DNA of 64,000 bases. Origin: Ruminococcus sp. YE71. Lineage in GTDB: Bacteria > Bacillota > Clostridia > Oscillospirales > Ruminococcaceae. The notes below the pieces were generated by a model that ran no database searches, had not been told where the DNA came from, and saw nothing but the letters and a program-made list of their open reading frames with translations. Position 1 is the stretch's first letter, and each line of letters opens with the position of its first letter. The stretch is from assembly GCF_900119155.1 (NCBI RefSeq), contig NZ_FPIR01000001.1, positions 62,001 to 126,000 on the forward strand, given 5' to 3'. The position numbers were made by a program, and so were the translations under genes. This document shows positions 41,310 to 51,136 of this stretch, piece by piece.

Positions 41310-43517
41310 TTAATTTTTCTTGTTCCTTTCGGGAACAAGCATTATGCAAAGGGCAACAAATAATACTGTAATAACGCCCTCAAATACAAAGCCTATCATG
41401 CATAAGCTATCCTTATACGTCAAATATACAGTTCCGCTTTTTCCCTGCGGGATGCTGATAACGGTGTTTCCGAAATCATTTCCCGTGACCTCAAGAGGCT
41501 GGCTCTCGTCATCAAGATAAGCAGTGAGACCTTTATTATACGCAAAAGAAAGCGTATAATCCCTGCCCTCCTCTGCTGCAAAGCTCAGGGTGTCCATTCT
41601 GATGCAGGACAGCTCTGCTGCATTTTCTCCGTCTGTACAGAGACTGTCAACTCCGTCAAGCACGATCGCATCGAAATAATCGTTAACGGATATCACTTCG
41701 GCAACGCTTATCCCATCGACCCCTCCGAGCGCCTCGACGACATCGGAAGTGGCATAATCCGTTAGATCTTCAGTGACCTCGAAAGCCTTCTGGATAATCA
41801 GATATTTTACAGCGTTGTTTTTCAGCGACTCTGCAAACTCTTCCTGATTATGTCTTGTTCCGCTGAGCAGATAAGCCATATCTCCGGCATTTATCATTCT
41901 GGTAGCATAAGCATCCTTATTATACAGCATATCGATCTGTTCAAGATGTTCGGGATCGGCTGCGATCTCATAGGCAGACAACGAATACGCTCCGATGGAA
42001 GTCGCAAAATTTCTGATAAAGCCGCTGTGAGAAAGGTATGTCTCGGGTGTAATCGAACTGTACTGCATATAAGTAGCGTAGCGGTAAAGACCTGTATCCC
42101 AGTTTATTTTGTCAATGAACTGCTGTCCATATTCTTTTTCCTCGGTGTAAGCAATACTTCCTTCACTGGTAAAATAATCCTTGACCACAATGTTTGCAAA
42201 AAACACATTTACCGCACCGATAGCAATAAATACACAGCACACGAGTCTGGCACGGCGAAGGAATTTTTCATTTATAAGCGGTACGGACGCAACGGTCAGT
42301 ATTGCGAAGACAGGACCCACGATCAGGATCACCTTAAAGAGAAATCTAAAGCCCTTTATCACAGGCATAACGGACAAAATATGCGCAACGATATCGCCGT
42401 TTGCAAAAGAGGTGAAGAACAACAGACTGACTGCCAGTTCAGCGACCAGCTGTTTTTTCGGATCGGCGCAGATACTGTGATATGCTTTCTTCACTCTCGA
42501 AATGAACTCGGCATTCGATTTTTTCACCGAGCCGCGGCTTTTGTCCTTGCCCTGATCCGAGGGTCTGTTTTTATCGTACCAAATTACCGCACTTATCAGC
42601 ACGGAAAGCCAGAAGGCTGAAAAGCCGCCGTTAAACAGCCAGGTCTGATCTTCTCTGCCGTGAATATCGCCTTCAAACGGCAGATTGATTCCAAAATAGC
42701 TCAGGATACCTGTAGGAAGAAAAGAACCTATGACCATTTCTAATACAGGTGACGCTCCGCTAAGAAATTCATCATTGTAAAAGGAGCCTGATACTCTCAG
42801 CATCATAATCAGAAACGGTGCCGAGAGAACTCCCGCAACAATGATATTTGAAAAAAAGACGCCGATCTGCCGACGGTTTTTAAATACGATCATCAGCAAG
42901 CTGATGATGCCATAGAGCATATAGTGGTAGCAGGTAAACTGCACATTTCCGCAGAGCAGTTCAAAAGCCAGCACTATCCCGCAGCCGAAATATTCCGTTC
43001 GTTTCCCTTTCGTTTTCAAAAGTACATATATCAGAAGCGGAATGAACAGGTAATTATTGAAGCTGTAATACCAGTAGCTCACACCGAAGCACACCGTCAT
43101 TACCGAATATGCGGCGGTAAACATGGTACATTCGCCGACATTGCGTCCCAGCAGCTGACACAGCTTGAAAAAGACCATATTTCCGAAGCTGTACATAATA
43201 AAGCTATAGAACGTAAGCGTAGACAGACTGAGCGGTGTAAAATGCGTGACTGCATACGAAACAAGCATGAGCGGATTCATGATGCTGTAGTAGCCGGGGT
43301 CAGCCACTTTGAATCCCTTCAATTGAAAAAAATCATAGACAGGCATCTTACCTGTCCTGAAGAGATCGCCGTAGGCTCTGTCGATCACATAGATCCATTG
43401 TGTTCGGTTATCATCTATCAGGAAAGCTTCCGCGTCGAAGGCTGAAAAGATCCATATCAGCAAGAACGATGCTGCAAATACTCCGATCGGCAGAAGTTTG
43501 TTTTTTAGTTCTTTCAT
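41310..43517 (-). CDS. YfhO family membrane glycosyltransferase-like protein
   Basis: 735 residues from the ATG at 43517 (GGGAGA site); a longer in-frame start at 43568 would precede the transcription start. About twelve helices are interspersed through the first 500 residues, followed by an outer C-terminal region (about 480-700) and a last helix near the end. The block LIDDNRTQWIYVI in the first outer loop and YFGINLPFEGDIHG and GFRFLFKVIL later are YfhO-like. YfhO proteins use undecaprenyl-phosphate sugars outside the cell to glycosylate teichoic or lipoteichoic acid. First gene of the nine-gene operon. Confidence 0.88.
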   Translation of the reverse strand: MKELKNKLLPIGVFAASFLLIWIFSAFDAEAFLIDDNRTQWIYVIDRAYGDLFRTGKMPVYDFFQLKGFKVADPGYYSIMNPLMLVSYAVTHFTPLSLSTLTFYSFIMYSFGNMVFFKLCQLLGRNVGECTMFTAAYSVMTVCFGVSYWYYSFNNYLFIPLLIYVLLKTKGKRTEYFGCGIVLAFELLCGNVQFTCYHYMLYGIISLLMIVFKNRRQIGVFFSNIIVAGVLSAPFLIMMLRVSGSFYNDEFLSGASPVLEMVIGSFLPTGILSYFGINLPFEGDIHGREDQTWLFNGGFSAFWLSVLISAVIWYDKNRPSDQGKDKSRGSVKKSNAEFISRVKKAYHSICADPKKQLVAELAVSLLFFTSFANGDIVAHILSVMPVIKGFRFLFKVILIVGPVFAILTVASVPLINEKFLRRARLVCCVFIAIGAVNVFFANIVVKDYFTSEGSIAYTEEKEYGQQFIDKINWDTGLYRYATYMQYSSITPETYLSHSGFIRNFATSIGAYSLSAYEIAADPEHLEQIDMLYNKDAYATRMINAGDMAYLLSGTRHNQEEFAESLKNNAVKYLIIQKAFEVTEDLTDYATSDVVEALGGVDGISVAEVISVNDYFDAIVLDGVDSLCTDGENAAELSCIRMDTLSFAAEEGRDYTLSFAYNKGLTAYLDDESQPLEVTGNDFGNTVISIPQGKSGTVYLTYKDSLCMIGFVFEGVITVLFVALCIMLVPERNKKN

Positions 43518-43576
43518 AATAACTCTCCCAAAAACAGCGCTTTTTAAACAAAAAATGAAAAATATCACACGTATTA

Positions 43577-43605
43577 ATTATATCATTTTTTTGTATAGAA
43601 GTCAA
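43577..43605 (-). promoter_or_regulatory. Promoter of the nine-gene glycosylation operon
   Basis: On the minus strand, TTGACT (43600-43605) and TATAAT (43577-43582), spacer 17 bp. No internal terminator or second clear promoter was noticed down to 34173. Confidence 0.82.
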
Positions 43606-43691
43606 GCACTTTGAACGGTCTGCTCACTTTGTTCTCACAAACAGCAGCCTATTGCAGGAACGAATTTTTCTGCTCACACACTTGTAAAACA

Positions 43692-43720
43692 TTGACCCGA
43701 AGTTCATAATGTGTTATAAT
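43692..43720 (+). promoter_or_regulatory. Promoter of the propeller-like protein gene
   Basis: TTGACC (43692-43697) and TATAAT (43715-43720), spacer 17 bp, divergent from the operon promoter. Confidence 0.8.
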
Positions 43721-43796
43721 GATATCATATCTGCGGCGCGGTGCTGTCATAGTGTAACCACAGCCCAAACTCGTCGTATCGGAAAGGACAGATCAT

Positions 43797-44714
43797 ATGA
43801 GTTTGTTTTCAAAATCCATAGACTTAGGAGAAATATTTAACAGGTACGGCTGCGGACGGGATGCGTATGTGAATATGCAGATAGGAGCTGACAGGCGGCT
43901 GTATTTTCTGTTCAACGAAAAGATACCTCAGCGGATAAACGGTATGTTCGTGCCGACAAAGTCGGACAGCAGGTTCTGCGTCATCACGCTGGACATCGAC
44001 TGGGACAGTGAGACCGTTGTCGGGGAGCATTTCTGCGATCTCGGCACGCAGGAGATGAACTATCACTTTGTCCAGCCCGCAGGCGACGGACTGCTGCTCG
44101 TTGCTTCGAGGTGTTATTTCAGGAACGGCGCAGGCGAGAACAATGCGGCAGTGTTCGGTGAGCGCGGGAACATCATCAGGCAGTATTGTCTGGGCGACGG
44201 CATAAGCGACGTCATCGTGCTTTCGGACGGCAGGATCATCACAAGCTATTTTGACGAAGGCGTTTTCGGCAACTACGGCTGGGTCGAGCCGCTCGGTGCG
44301 AGCGGACTTGTCGTGTGGGGCAGGGACGGCAGCGTCGAATGGGAAGCGGACAGCAACATCTGCGACTGCTATGCCGTGAACATCGACGATGCGGAGAAGC
44401 TCTGGTATTACTACTACACGGATTTCGAGCTTATCTGCACCGACCTGAAAAGTGAGAAGGTATATCAGCCCGATATAGACGGTTCGTGTATGTTCATCCT
44501 GCCGTCCGACGGGCAGAGCGTTATTTTTGACAAAGGCTATCGGATGCACGGGCTGTTTGCGAGAGAGCGGATTATCGGCGGAAGTCTTTCGGAGCCCGAA
44601 GACATTCGGCTCGACTTTGCAGGCGAAGAGATCTCGCCGTGGAGGTACACGTCAAGAGGGCCGCTTGCGGCGTTTATGGATGATGAATTCAGGCTGTTCG
44701 TCAAGAGATTTTGA
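43797..44714 (+). CDS. Hypothetical beta-rich, propeller-like protein
   Basis: 305 residues with no signal peptide or membrane segment. Short blades recur: LGDGISDVIVLSDGRIITSY, then GLVVWGRDGSVEWEAD, then ICDCYAVNID, MFILPSDGQSVIF. These resemble repeats of a beta-propeller or WD-like fold. I do not recognise a family. It is monocistronic with its own promoter, AAAGGAC site and downstream structured region. It is divergent from the glycosylation operon, but no functional link is shown. Confidence 0.72.
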   Translation: MSLFSKSIDLGEIFNRYGCGRDAYVNMQIGADRRLYFLFNEKIPQRINGMFVPTKSDSRFCVITLDIDWDSETVVGEHFCDLGTQEMNYHFVQPAGDGLLLVASRCYFRNGAGENNAAVFGERGNIIRQYCLGDGISDVIVLSDGRIITSYFDEGVFGNYGWVEPLGASGLVVWGRDGSVEWEADSNICDCYAVNIDDAEKLWYYYYTDFELICTDLKSEKVYQPDIDGSCMFILPSDGQSVIFDKGYRMHGLFARERIIGGSLSEPEDIRLDFAGEEISPWRYTSRGPLAAFMDDEFRLFVKRF

Positions 44715-44817
44715 GGGAACAGATACAGCTGCGGAGCGCGGTATAGAAGGCTCTTAACGTTTGATCTGACAGAGTCAGGTTTTTGGGATAGGATCATTAT
44801 TAAGATAAATCGTAACT

Positions 44818-44984
44818 TGCAGGGGCAGTGACCCCTGCACCAATGCCCTCGCACATAAGTTTGTAAGAGACTAAAGTTTGTGCGGCTCGGGGCTGTCATG
44901 AGATAAAATAGCGTCTATCTGCACTTTTGATGCCCCCGAGCTACACAAACTTTAGTTTTTGTCAAATGAGAATGCGAGGGCATT
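44818..44984. repeat. Nested palindromic element
   Basis: Three arm pairs are nested in order. Outer: aatgccctcgca (44842-44853) with tgcgagggcatt (44973-44984). Middle: ctaaagtttgtg (44871-44882) with cacaaactttag (44944-44955). Inner: gctcggggc (44885-44893) with gcccccgagc (44932-44941). A small separate hairpin, tgcagggg/cccctgca (44818-44839), precedes it. Together they form a long interrupted stem in the otherwise empty region 44715-45099. It could be a mobile-element relic or a structured RNA. Confidence 0.7.
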
Positions 44985-45032
44985 GAGCCGTCCGCCCGAG
45001 GACAAATTCTGTTATCTTGGCAGCGAATAAAC

Positions 45033-45072
45033 GTTCTGCCCCTGAGCGACTTTCAACGCTCGGGGGCAGAAC
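45033..45072. terminator. Bidirectional hairpin terminator
   Basis: A 16-bp stem, gttctgcccctgagcg (45033-45048) with cgctcgggggcagaac (45057-45072), one G-U, lies just after the ABC ATPase gene (minus strand). Confidence 0.75.
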
Positions 45073-45099
45073 TTCTTTATGGCTATCCGCGTTTGTGTG

Positions 45100-45771
45100 T
45101 TATTTTATCTGTCCGTTTGCCAGTCTTATCGTGCGCGTACCGTATGCGGCACACTCCTCCGAATGCGTAACTTGCAGGATCGTGATGTTCTTCTCTTTAT
45201 TTATCCTCGAAAACAGATCCATTATCTCCGAACCCGACACCGAATCGAGATTTCCCGTGGCTTCGTCCGCAAGTATCAGCTGCGGCGACGCTATCACCGC
45301 CCTCGCTATCGCCGTCCTCTGCTGCTGACCGCCCGAAAGCTCGTTCGGCATCGACTTGCGCTTGTCCGAAAGCCCCGTTATCTCAAGTATCTCGTCAAGG
45401 TCTTTTTTCAGCTCGGCACGGCTCCTGCCCTTCGACAGCTCGGGCAGAAGGATGTTGTCCTCGACGCTCAGATTCTGCACAAGATTGTAGAACTGAAAGA
45501 TGAAGCCTATGGTCTCAAGCCGCAGCTTTGAAAGCTCGCGCTCTTTCAGCTTGGTGATGTCCTTGCTGCAAACTTTTATGCTGCCCTCGAAATCTCTGTC
45601 GAGTCCGCCGATGAGGTACAGAAGAGTTGACTTGCCGCTGCCCGAAGCGCCCATCAGCGATACGAATTCGCCCTGCTTTACTTCGAGGGATACGTTGTCA
45701 AGGACTTTCGCGGCGGCGCCGCCCTTGCCGAATGTCTTGCTTACGTTCGTTACTTCTATCAGACTGTTCAT
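45100..45771 (-). CDS. ABC transporter ATPase (LolD/MacB type)
   Basis: 223 residues from the ATG at 45771 (GGAGG site); longer in-frame starts lie inside the permease gene. Walker A GASGSGKSTL near residue 42, Q-loop IFQFYNLV, signature LSGGQQQRTAIARA, Walker B LILADEATGNLDS, and switch THSEECA. This is the ATPase of FtsX-type (MacB/LolD-like) systems that move peptides, lipoproteins or antibiotics or act as mechanotransmitters. It lies 14 bp after the partner permease gene. Confidence 0.93.
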   Translation of the reverse strand: MNSLIEVTNVSKTFGKGGAAAKVLDNVSLEVKQGEFVSLMGASGSGKSTLLYLIGGLDRDFEGSIKVCSKDITKLKERELSKLRLETIGFIFQFYNLVQNLSVEDNILLPELSKGRSRAELKKDLDEILEITGLSDKRKSMPNELSGGQQQRTAIARAVIASPQLILADEATGNLDSVSGSEIMDLFSRINKEKNITILQVTHSEECAAYGTRTIRLANGQIK

Positions 45772-45785
45772 GGATAATTCCTCCG

Positions 45786-48233
45786 TTATTCGTATTTGAG
45801 CTGAGCCGCTATGTTCATCTTTTTCAGCGCCTTCACAGGGAACGCTGCCGAAAGGGTGAACACCGCCCACATGAGTATCGTAAGTACCGCACAGCCAATG
45901 GCGCTGATGTGTACGGGTGTCGAGATCATGAGTCCGTCAAGGACGTTCGTGAAGATACGGTACATAAAGACATGGAGCGGTACGGCGGCTAACAGTGCCG
46001 CTCCCGAAGCTATCGCGCTCTCGATGAAGAACATTGCCGACAGCTTTTCGCGGGTGAGGGATGTTGACATCAGCACCGCGCACTCGCGCTTTCTTCCCTC
46101 GAAGCCGATAAGGCAGTTGCTGACCACGCCGATGAATGTCACGCCGAGTGCCAGCGCGATTATCGCGTCGATGATGACCATGATGGACGCGCTGTCCTGA
46201 CGTACCGATTCGCTGTATTCGTCACGGGTCTGCACATCGGTGACCATGTCAGCCGAGTGAGTCTTTATCACCGTTCTGACCTCTTCGGGGTCGGAGCAGC
46301 TGATGAAGATGTTCATGGGGGTGTCGCCGTAAATCTCTTTGTAGAGCCCCTCCGAGATGACGACGGTGGTGCCGACGGTGTTCTCGTAGTCGCTGAGGTC
46401 TGTACCTCTGACCGTCAGGGTCTTTGTCACGGGCATGAAGCCCTCTGTCCTGAAGGTCATCTCGGCGGTATCGCCTGCGCTCAGACCGAGCTTGCGGGCA
46501 AGTCCGCTTCCGAGCATCAGCTCGCCGTCAGAGAGGTCGTCGGGGATGTTCGCAACGCCGCCGAAAAGCTCGTAGCCGCCCTCTTTCCAGCCGTATATCG
46601 GTACGAAGTCTGCCGTTTTTCCGTTTATTTCGAGGGTGTCGTTGCAGAAGTAGGAGTATTCCACCTTGCTCACGCCCTCGATGTCGCCGATGTAGGAGAA
46701 GTATTCTTTTTCGGCGCTGCCGCTGAGGGTAACGTTCAGGTCGGCGGAGTTTTTCTCGTGAGAGTAGAAGCTGCTGAAGGACGAAGCGAAGCTGTACACG
46801 ACGATGCAGACCGCAGCCGCCGTGAAGCAGAGCACCGAGCTGCCCACCGTGCTTTTCTTCTCGCGTACCTCCACAGCCGCGAGCCTTGCGACGGGTCTGC
46901 CGCTCCTGTCAAATGCCTTCATGAGCAGTCCCGACACGAATCGCAGGAAGTAGGGGAACAGAAGCGCCGCTCCCACTGCCGTGCTGACAAAGCATATCAG
47001 ACCTGCGAAGAAGTTCTTTGAAAAGAAGGCGGTCACGGCGGCGGTCAGCGCAAGGATGATGCCTGCTGCCGTGGATACCCTGCCGTGCCTGTAGCTTGTG
47101 TCCTTGTTGGAGAAGATGATGTCGCGGATGGAAGTCTTTACCGCCGCGAGTATCTCCTTTATCGGGCAGAGGCATTCGAGCAGCACGCAGAAGATGACCA
47201 CTCCTGCCACCGCGCCGATGCTCATGCTGCCTGCGTTTTCCGCAGAGCCTGTCTGTGAGCGGTAGATAGCGGGTCTCACTGCCGCGTATATCCCGATGCC
47301 TATCACCGAGCCCAGCAGTCCGTAGGCGATGTTCTCACCCAGCAGGGCGGTGTAGGTCAGCCTTGACGGGATGCCGAGACTGCGGAAGGTGCCGATGACG
47401 GGCATCTTCTCGGTTATCATCCTCTGGGAAGCCGATACCGTCACGAACACAACCAGCAGCAGGCACACCGCGAACAGCAGGGTGAATATGCGGGTGATGT
47501 TCTCTATCATCGACCTGGTCTGTTCGTTATCGAACACCGCGCGGACGTTCACAGCGGGGGAATTAGCTTCGAGTGTGCTGACCGCGCTGTCGGTCTTGCT
47601 GTCGTCCGCAAGGTCGATGTAGGCGAGCCTTGTGCCGACTGCTCTGCCGCCGTAAAGCTCCGACATGGACTCGCGGCTGATGACTATCGTGTCGCCCGAG
47701 CTGAACAGCCCCGACGAGTCGCCGCAGAGCGCACACACAGTGAAGTCCATCGGCTGTTTCTTGTCGCTGTACAATGTTATCGTGTCGCCGACGCTGTAGC
47801 CGAACTCCTCAGCGAAGTCCCTGCTGACCGCCGCCTGTCTTGCGCCTATCTCCGTCTCCTTCGGCAGGACGCCCATCTGCTTTGCGCTTTCGATGTCCAC
47901 GCCGCTGATGCTGCACGTTTTCTGAGTGAGCATATCATAGGTGCCCTCGATGTGCCGCGTGAAAACGGTGGAGCCCGTGCCTATCTTCAGTACGGTGCTT
48001 TCGGGGATGCCCTCTGCGAAGCCGTCGTCAAGGTCGTAGGCGGCGCTGACGATGATGTCCGCACTGCCCACAGAACCCGCAGTCTGCGCCTTTATCGAGT
48101 TCTCCAGCGAACCCGACATATCGAAGCAGAGCATCGCCGCCAGACTGCATACGCTGACACAGAACAGCAGCAGGAATGTCCGCATCTTGTGGGCGCGCAT
48201 ACTTTCGAGTGTGTGTTTTATTATAAGGCTCAT
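45786..48233 (-). CDS. FtsX-like ABC permease
   Basis: 815 residues with an N-terminal helix (MRTFLLLFCVSVCSLAAML), a large outer domain (about 45-245), three helices, a cytoplasmic stretch and a helix pair in the middle, a second outer domain (about 490-680), and three final helices with EGRKRECAVLMSTSLTREKL between them. This duplicated 2x(1+3 helix) layout is typical of the MacB/FtsX superfamily in Firmicutes peptide-export or resistance systems. It lies directly after the decayed M13 peptidase gene on the same strand and before its ATPase gene. Substrate unknown. Confidence 0.9.
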   Translation of the reverse strand: MSLIIKHTLESMRAHKMRTFLLLFCVSVCSLAAMLCFDMSGSLENSIKAQTAGSVGSADIIVSAAYDLDDGFAEGIPESTVLKIGTGSTVFTRHIEGTYDMLTQKTCSISGVDIESAKQMGVLPKETEIGARQAAVSRDFAEEFGYSVGDTITLYSDKKQPMDFTVCALCGDSSGLFSSGDTIVISRESMSELYGGRAVGTRLAYIDLADDSKTDSAVSTLEANSPAVNVRAVFDNEQTRSMIENITRIFTLLFAVCLLLVVFVTVSASQRMITEKMPVIGTFRSLGIPSRLTYTALLGENIAYGLLGSVIGIGIYAAVRPAIYRSQTGSAENAGSMSIGAVAGVVIFCVLLECLCPIKEILAAVKTSIRDIIFSNKDTSYRHGRVSTAAGIILALTAAVTAFFSKNFFAGLICFVSTAVGAALLFPYFLRFVSGLLMKAFDRSGRPVARLAAVEVREKKSTVGSSVLCFTAAAVCIVVYSFASSFSSFYSHEKNSADLNVTLSGSAEKEYFSYIGDIEGVSKVEYSYFCNDTLEINGKTADFVPIYGWKEGGYELFGGVANIPDDLSDGELMLGSGLARKLGLSAGDTAEMTFRTEGFMPVTKTLTVRGTDLSDYENTVGTTVVISEGLYKEIYGDTPMNIFISCSDPEEVRTVIKTHSADMVTDVQTRDEYSESVRQDSASIMVIIDAIIALALGVTFIGVVSNCLIGFEGRKRECAVLMSTSLTREKLSAMFFIESAIASGAALLAAVPLHVFMYRIFTNVLDGLMISTPVHISAIGCAVLTILMWAVFTLSAAFPVKALKKMNIAAQLKYE

Positions 48234-48234
48234 T

Positions 48235-50029
48235 TTACCACCTGCTTACCCTTTCCTCGGGGGCGCGGTACATACCGTCCCCCTCTTTCACGCCGTACAG
48301 CTCATAGAACTTGTCGCAGCTCGACATCAGGGCGTTGACCCTGACCTTATCGGGGCTGTGTTCATCGGTGCTGATAGCTTCTATCGCGGAGCTGTCTGTC
48401 ATCATCTCGGACATGACCAGCGCGTAATTCTCAAAGCTTTTTTTCAGCTGAACGCTGTCGTCCTTCAGGATGTTCACAAGGCACTCCAGCGAACCCAGGT
48501 CCGCGAAATTCTCGCCGCTCGTCTTTACGCCGTCAACGTGGTAGATGTCGAGGACGGTGTAGCCTGAATAATACTTCTGAGTCTTTTCGGCACGCTCTGC
48601 AAACGCCTTTCGGTCGGCTTCGCAGAGCCAGTCGGGGTCGTACTCGCCGTTTTCGTTGTAGTCCATGCAGGTCGTGTCGAAGCCGTGACCCATCTCGTGG
48701 CCTATCACGCTGCCCAGACCGCCGAGGTTCGTTCCAATATCGGCGTTCGGGTCGAAGAAGGGGGCGTGCATTATCGCCGCCGTGACCATCACGGTATTGT
48801 TGGGGTTTTAGCGGGCGTTGACTTCATAGGCTGCCAGACCCGGTCGGGTCATATCGAACGCCGCGCCGATGTTCTTCGCGTTGTCGTCGTAGGCGCGTTC
48901 GCGGATGGCGCGGAGCGTTTTCGGGTAGCTTTCCCTGATGAGAGCCGCACGGGAAGGGTCGTTCACGGCGGTGGTATGAGGAAGGATGAACTGCATATTT
49001 TCGAGCTTTCTGAGCAGCGCCGCGCGTCCGTCCTCGGTCAGCCAGTCAGCCGAACCGATGAGCTCACGGTAGCTGTCCCTGAGAGTATCGCACATTTCCC
49101 TGACGGCGCTGTCGGTCTCGGGGGTGTAGTACTTCTCGGTGTAGAGGTCGCTGAGCTCGTCATAGAACAGCTTCGAGGCTATCTTCATGCAGACGGCGTA
49201 TTCCTTTTCGTCGCTGCTGCCGTAAGCCGAAAGGCTGTCCGACTCGGTGCTGAGAAAATCTATCTGTGAAGTCACCAGCTCGGCGGTGAGGATGGTCTTC
49301 CACTGTGCGAGGTTGTCATCGGTGAGCAGTTCGTTTATCTTTTCGAGCTGTCCCCTGTCTTTGACGTACCAGCCGCCGTATGGGTTCCCGTCCAGCCCGA
49401 AGAACAGCTTTATCACGTTCTCGCCGAGGTTTGAGAAGATGCCGTTCAGCTCATCCTCGCTGACGAAGTCGAAGGCCGCGAAGGGGGTTCGCCGCCTTGC
49501 CTGCCGAAAAATCGGTGGCGTGGGCTGTCTCCAGTGCGAGCCGCACCGCGTCGGAAGCCCTGCTGTCGGCGATGTCCTTGCCGTCGCCCATCGCCATGAG
49601 CATATCCCTGATGTAGTTTTTCATGCTGATGCAGGCGTCGTCGCTGTCGGCGATGTCCTCGTACGCGCTGCCGCACATCCCGCGGCTCTGTTCTATCATC
49701 AGCGCGTACTTACCTGCCTTGAAATAGTCCTGTCTCACGAGGGGCACGAAGGGCATCTCCGCGCCGTAGGAACGGTAGAGCTCCTTCCAGAGCGCCATGA
49801 GTTCGCGGATGTTTTCCGCGCGGTCTATATCGCCGCACCGAGCGAGTATCTCGGAAAAGACCTGCGCATTACCGTCAAACTCCATCGCCTGATCGTAGAC
49901 GTTTCTGATGAGGTACTGCGCACTTCCGGCTTCGTACTCCTCGTCGGAAGCGGCGGTATCTCTTATCAGCCCGAACACCTCGGGGACTGTCATAGCGTCA
50001 ACTTCGTCGAAAGTTCCCCAGCGGCGCAT
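48235..50029 (-). pseudogene. M13 (neprilysin/PepO-like) metallopeptidase, disrupted
   Basis: Three fragments read in order. 50029-49451: RRWGTFDEVDAMTV and the N-terminal helical domain. Then frame changes at a run of five G near 49483-49487. Up to 48808: VIKLFFGLDGNPYGGWYVKD and on to GLAAYEVNAR, then an in-frame TAA. 48804-48235 continues with NPNNTVMVTAAIM, the zinc site IGHEMGHGFD (HExxH) and GENFADLGSLE (third ligand Glu). The TAA stands where M13 proteins have Tyr (VNAxY). The usual N-terminal DFYEYVNGEWL block is also absent. Three separate lesions argue for real decay; two could be sequencing errors. It lies directly before the ABC permease gene. Confidence 0.85.
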
Positions 50030-50082
50030 CCTTAACCGTACAATCGCCGAACATTAACCGAAGATTAAAATTTCACGCACGC

Positions 50083-50116
50083 AAAAAAGCGGAAGTCCCC
50101 CGTAAGGACTTCCGCT
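50083..50116 (-). terminator. nudC terminator
   Basis: agcggaagtcc (50088-50098) pairs with ggacttccgct (50106-50116); on the minus strand six T follow. It separates nudC from the M13 relic, which therefore has no promoter of its own in view. Confidence 0.88.
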
Positions 50117-50146
50117 GTCTGTGCAGATAATGGTAAAGTGTGGTTA

Positions 50147-50956
50147 TCAGATCAGCCCGTCGCGAAAGACTTTCATCATTTCGTTGGTGAGACTGAGGTC
50201 GTAGGGCTGTAGGACGATGTCGGGGCGGCAGACCCATTCGGCGTATTTCAGCTCGTTTTCGTCCATGTGTATCTCGCCGCCGTCAGCGTCGCAGAAAAAT
50301 CCCACCAGGATATCCTGAGCCATGCCCCAGGGCTGAGACTTATAGTAGCGGATGTTTTTCACCCTCACGCCCGTTTCTTCCATGACCTCGCGCTCGACGG
50401 TCTGTTCGAGGGTCTCGCCTATCTCGGTGAAGCCTGCCACGAGGGCGTTGTGGGCGTAGCCGCGTCGGTAGCGGGTGATGAGTATCCTGTCGCCGTTGGT
50501 GACCCCGACGATGACGGCAGGGTTGATGCGCGGATATATCTTTCCGCCGCAGAGAGGACAGGCGAGGGCACGCTCGGAGCTGTCGGGGACAAGTTCCGCG
50601 CCGCATTTTCCGCAGAAGCGGTTGTCGGAGTACCATTTCCACAGGTGGAAGGCGGTGAAGGCGGCGTAGAGCTCCTTGCCGCTGAAATTATCGCGGAGTT
50701 CGCGGACGGTGCGGTAGGATGCGCCTTCGGGGGCTTCGGGGGCGGTCATGCGCGAGAGGAAGTAGCGCTGTTCATCGACCGAGAAGAGGTAGATGGCGGA
50801 AGGGTCGGCGGCACAGCTTGGGAAAGTGAGTTCCTGACCTGTTCCGCAGGTGAGAAGTCTGCCTTCGGGGTCGAAGTGCAGGATGAAGTCGTCGGGTTCG
50901 GGTGTGACGGGTCTGAAACTGTTATCAAGTCTGCTTGGTGAAATATCTTGTATCAT
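50147..50956 (-). CDS. nudC: NAD+ diphosphatase (Nudix), NudC type
   Basis: 269 residues from the ATG at 50956 (AAGGAGA site). An N-terminal domain is followed by a zinc ribbon (FCGKCG near residue 115, CPLCGGK near 133). The Nudix box spans GFTEIGETLEQTVEREVMEE, with TGV after it, complete for GX5EX7REUXEEXGU. The NudC-specific SQPWGMAQ follows about 15 residues later. The enzyme splits NAD(H) to NMN(H) and AMP and in some bacteria removes NAD caps from RNA. Monocistronic. Confidence 0.95.
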   Translation of the reverse strand: MIQDISPSRLDNSFRPVTPEPDDFILHFDPEGRLLTCGTGQELTFPSCAADPSAIYLFSVDEQRYFLSRMTAPEAPEGASYRTVRELRDNFSGKELYAAFTAFHLWKWYSDNRFCGKCGAELVPDSSERALACPLCGGKIYPRINPAVIVGVTNGDRILITRYRRGYAHNALVAGFTEIGETLEQTVEREVMEETGVRVKNIRYYKSQPWGMAQDILVGFFCDADGGEIHMDENELKYAEWVCRPDIVLQPYDLSLTNEMMKVFRDGLI

Positions 50957-51136
50957 ATGTTCTCCTTTATATTGATGGATATATAGAAACAGAAACACTT
51001 TTCGACCCCATTATACCACAAAAATCAGCAAAAGTAAAGCAGGATCAGCACTTTACGGGCAAACGGCAGTACATTTCCGACCTGTTCCGCGATCCTGACA
51101 TAGCTTTTAGCTATGACGGCGCATGAAAAATTAGTA

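Noticed and set aside
51038-51126. Short plus-strand frame before metE (FTGKRQYISDLFRD and on)
   Set aside because: It looks protein-like for about 28 residues but has no start or ribosome site; possibly a gene remnant, not supported enough to list.
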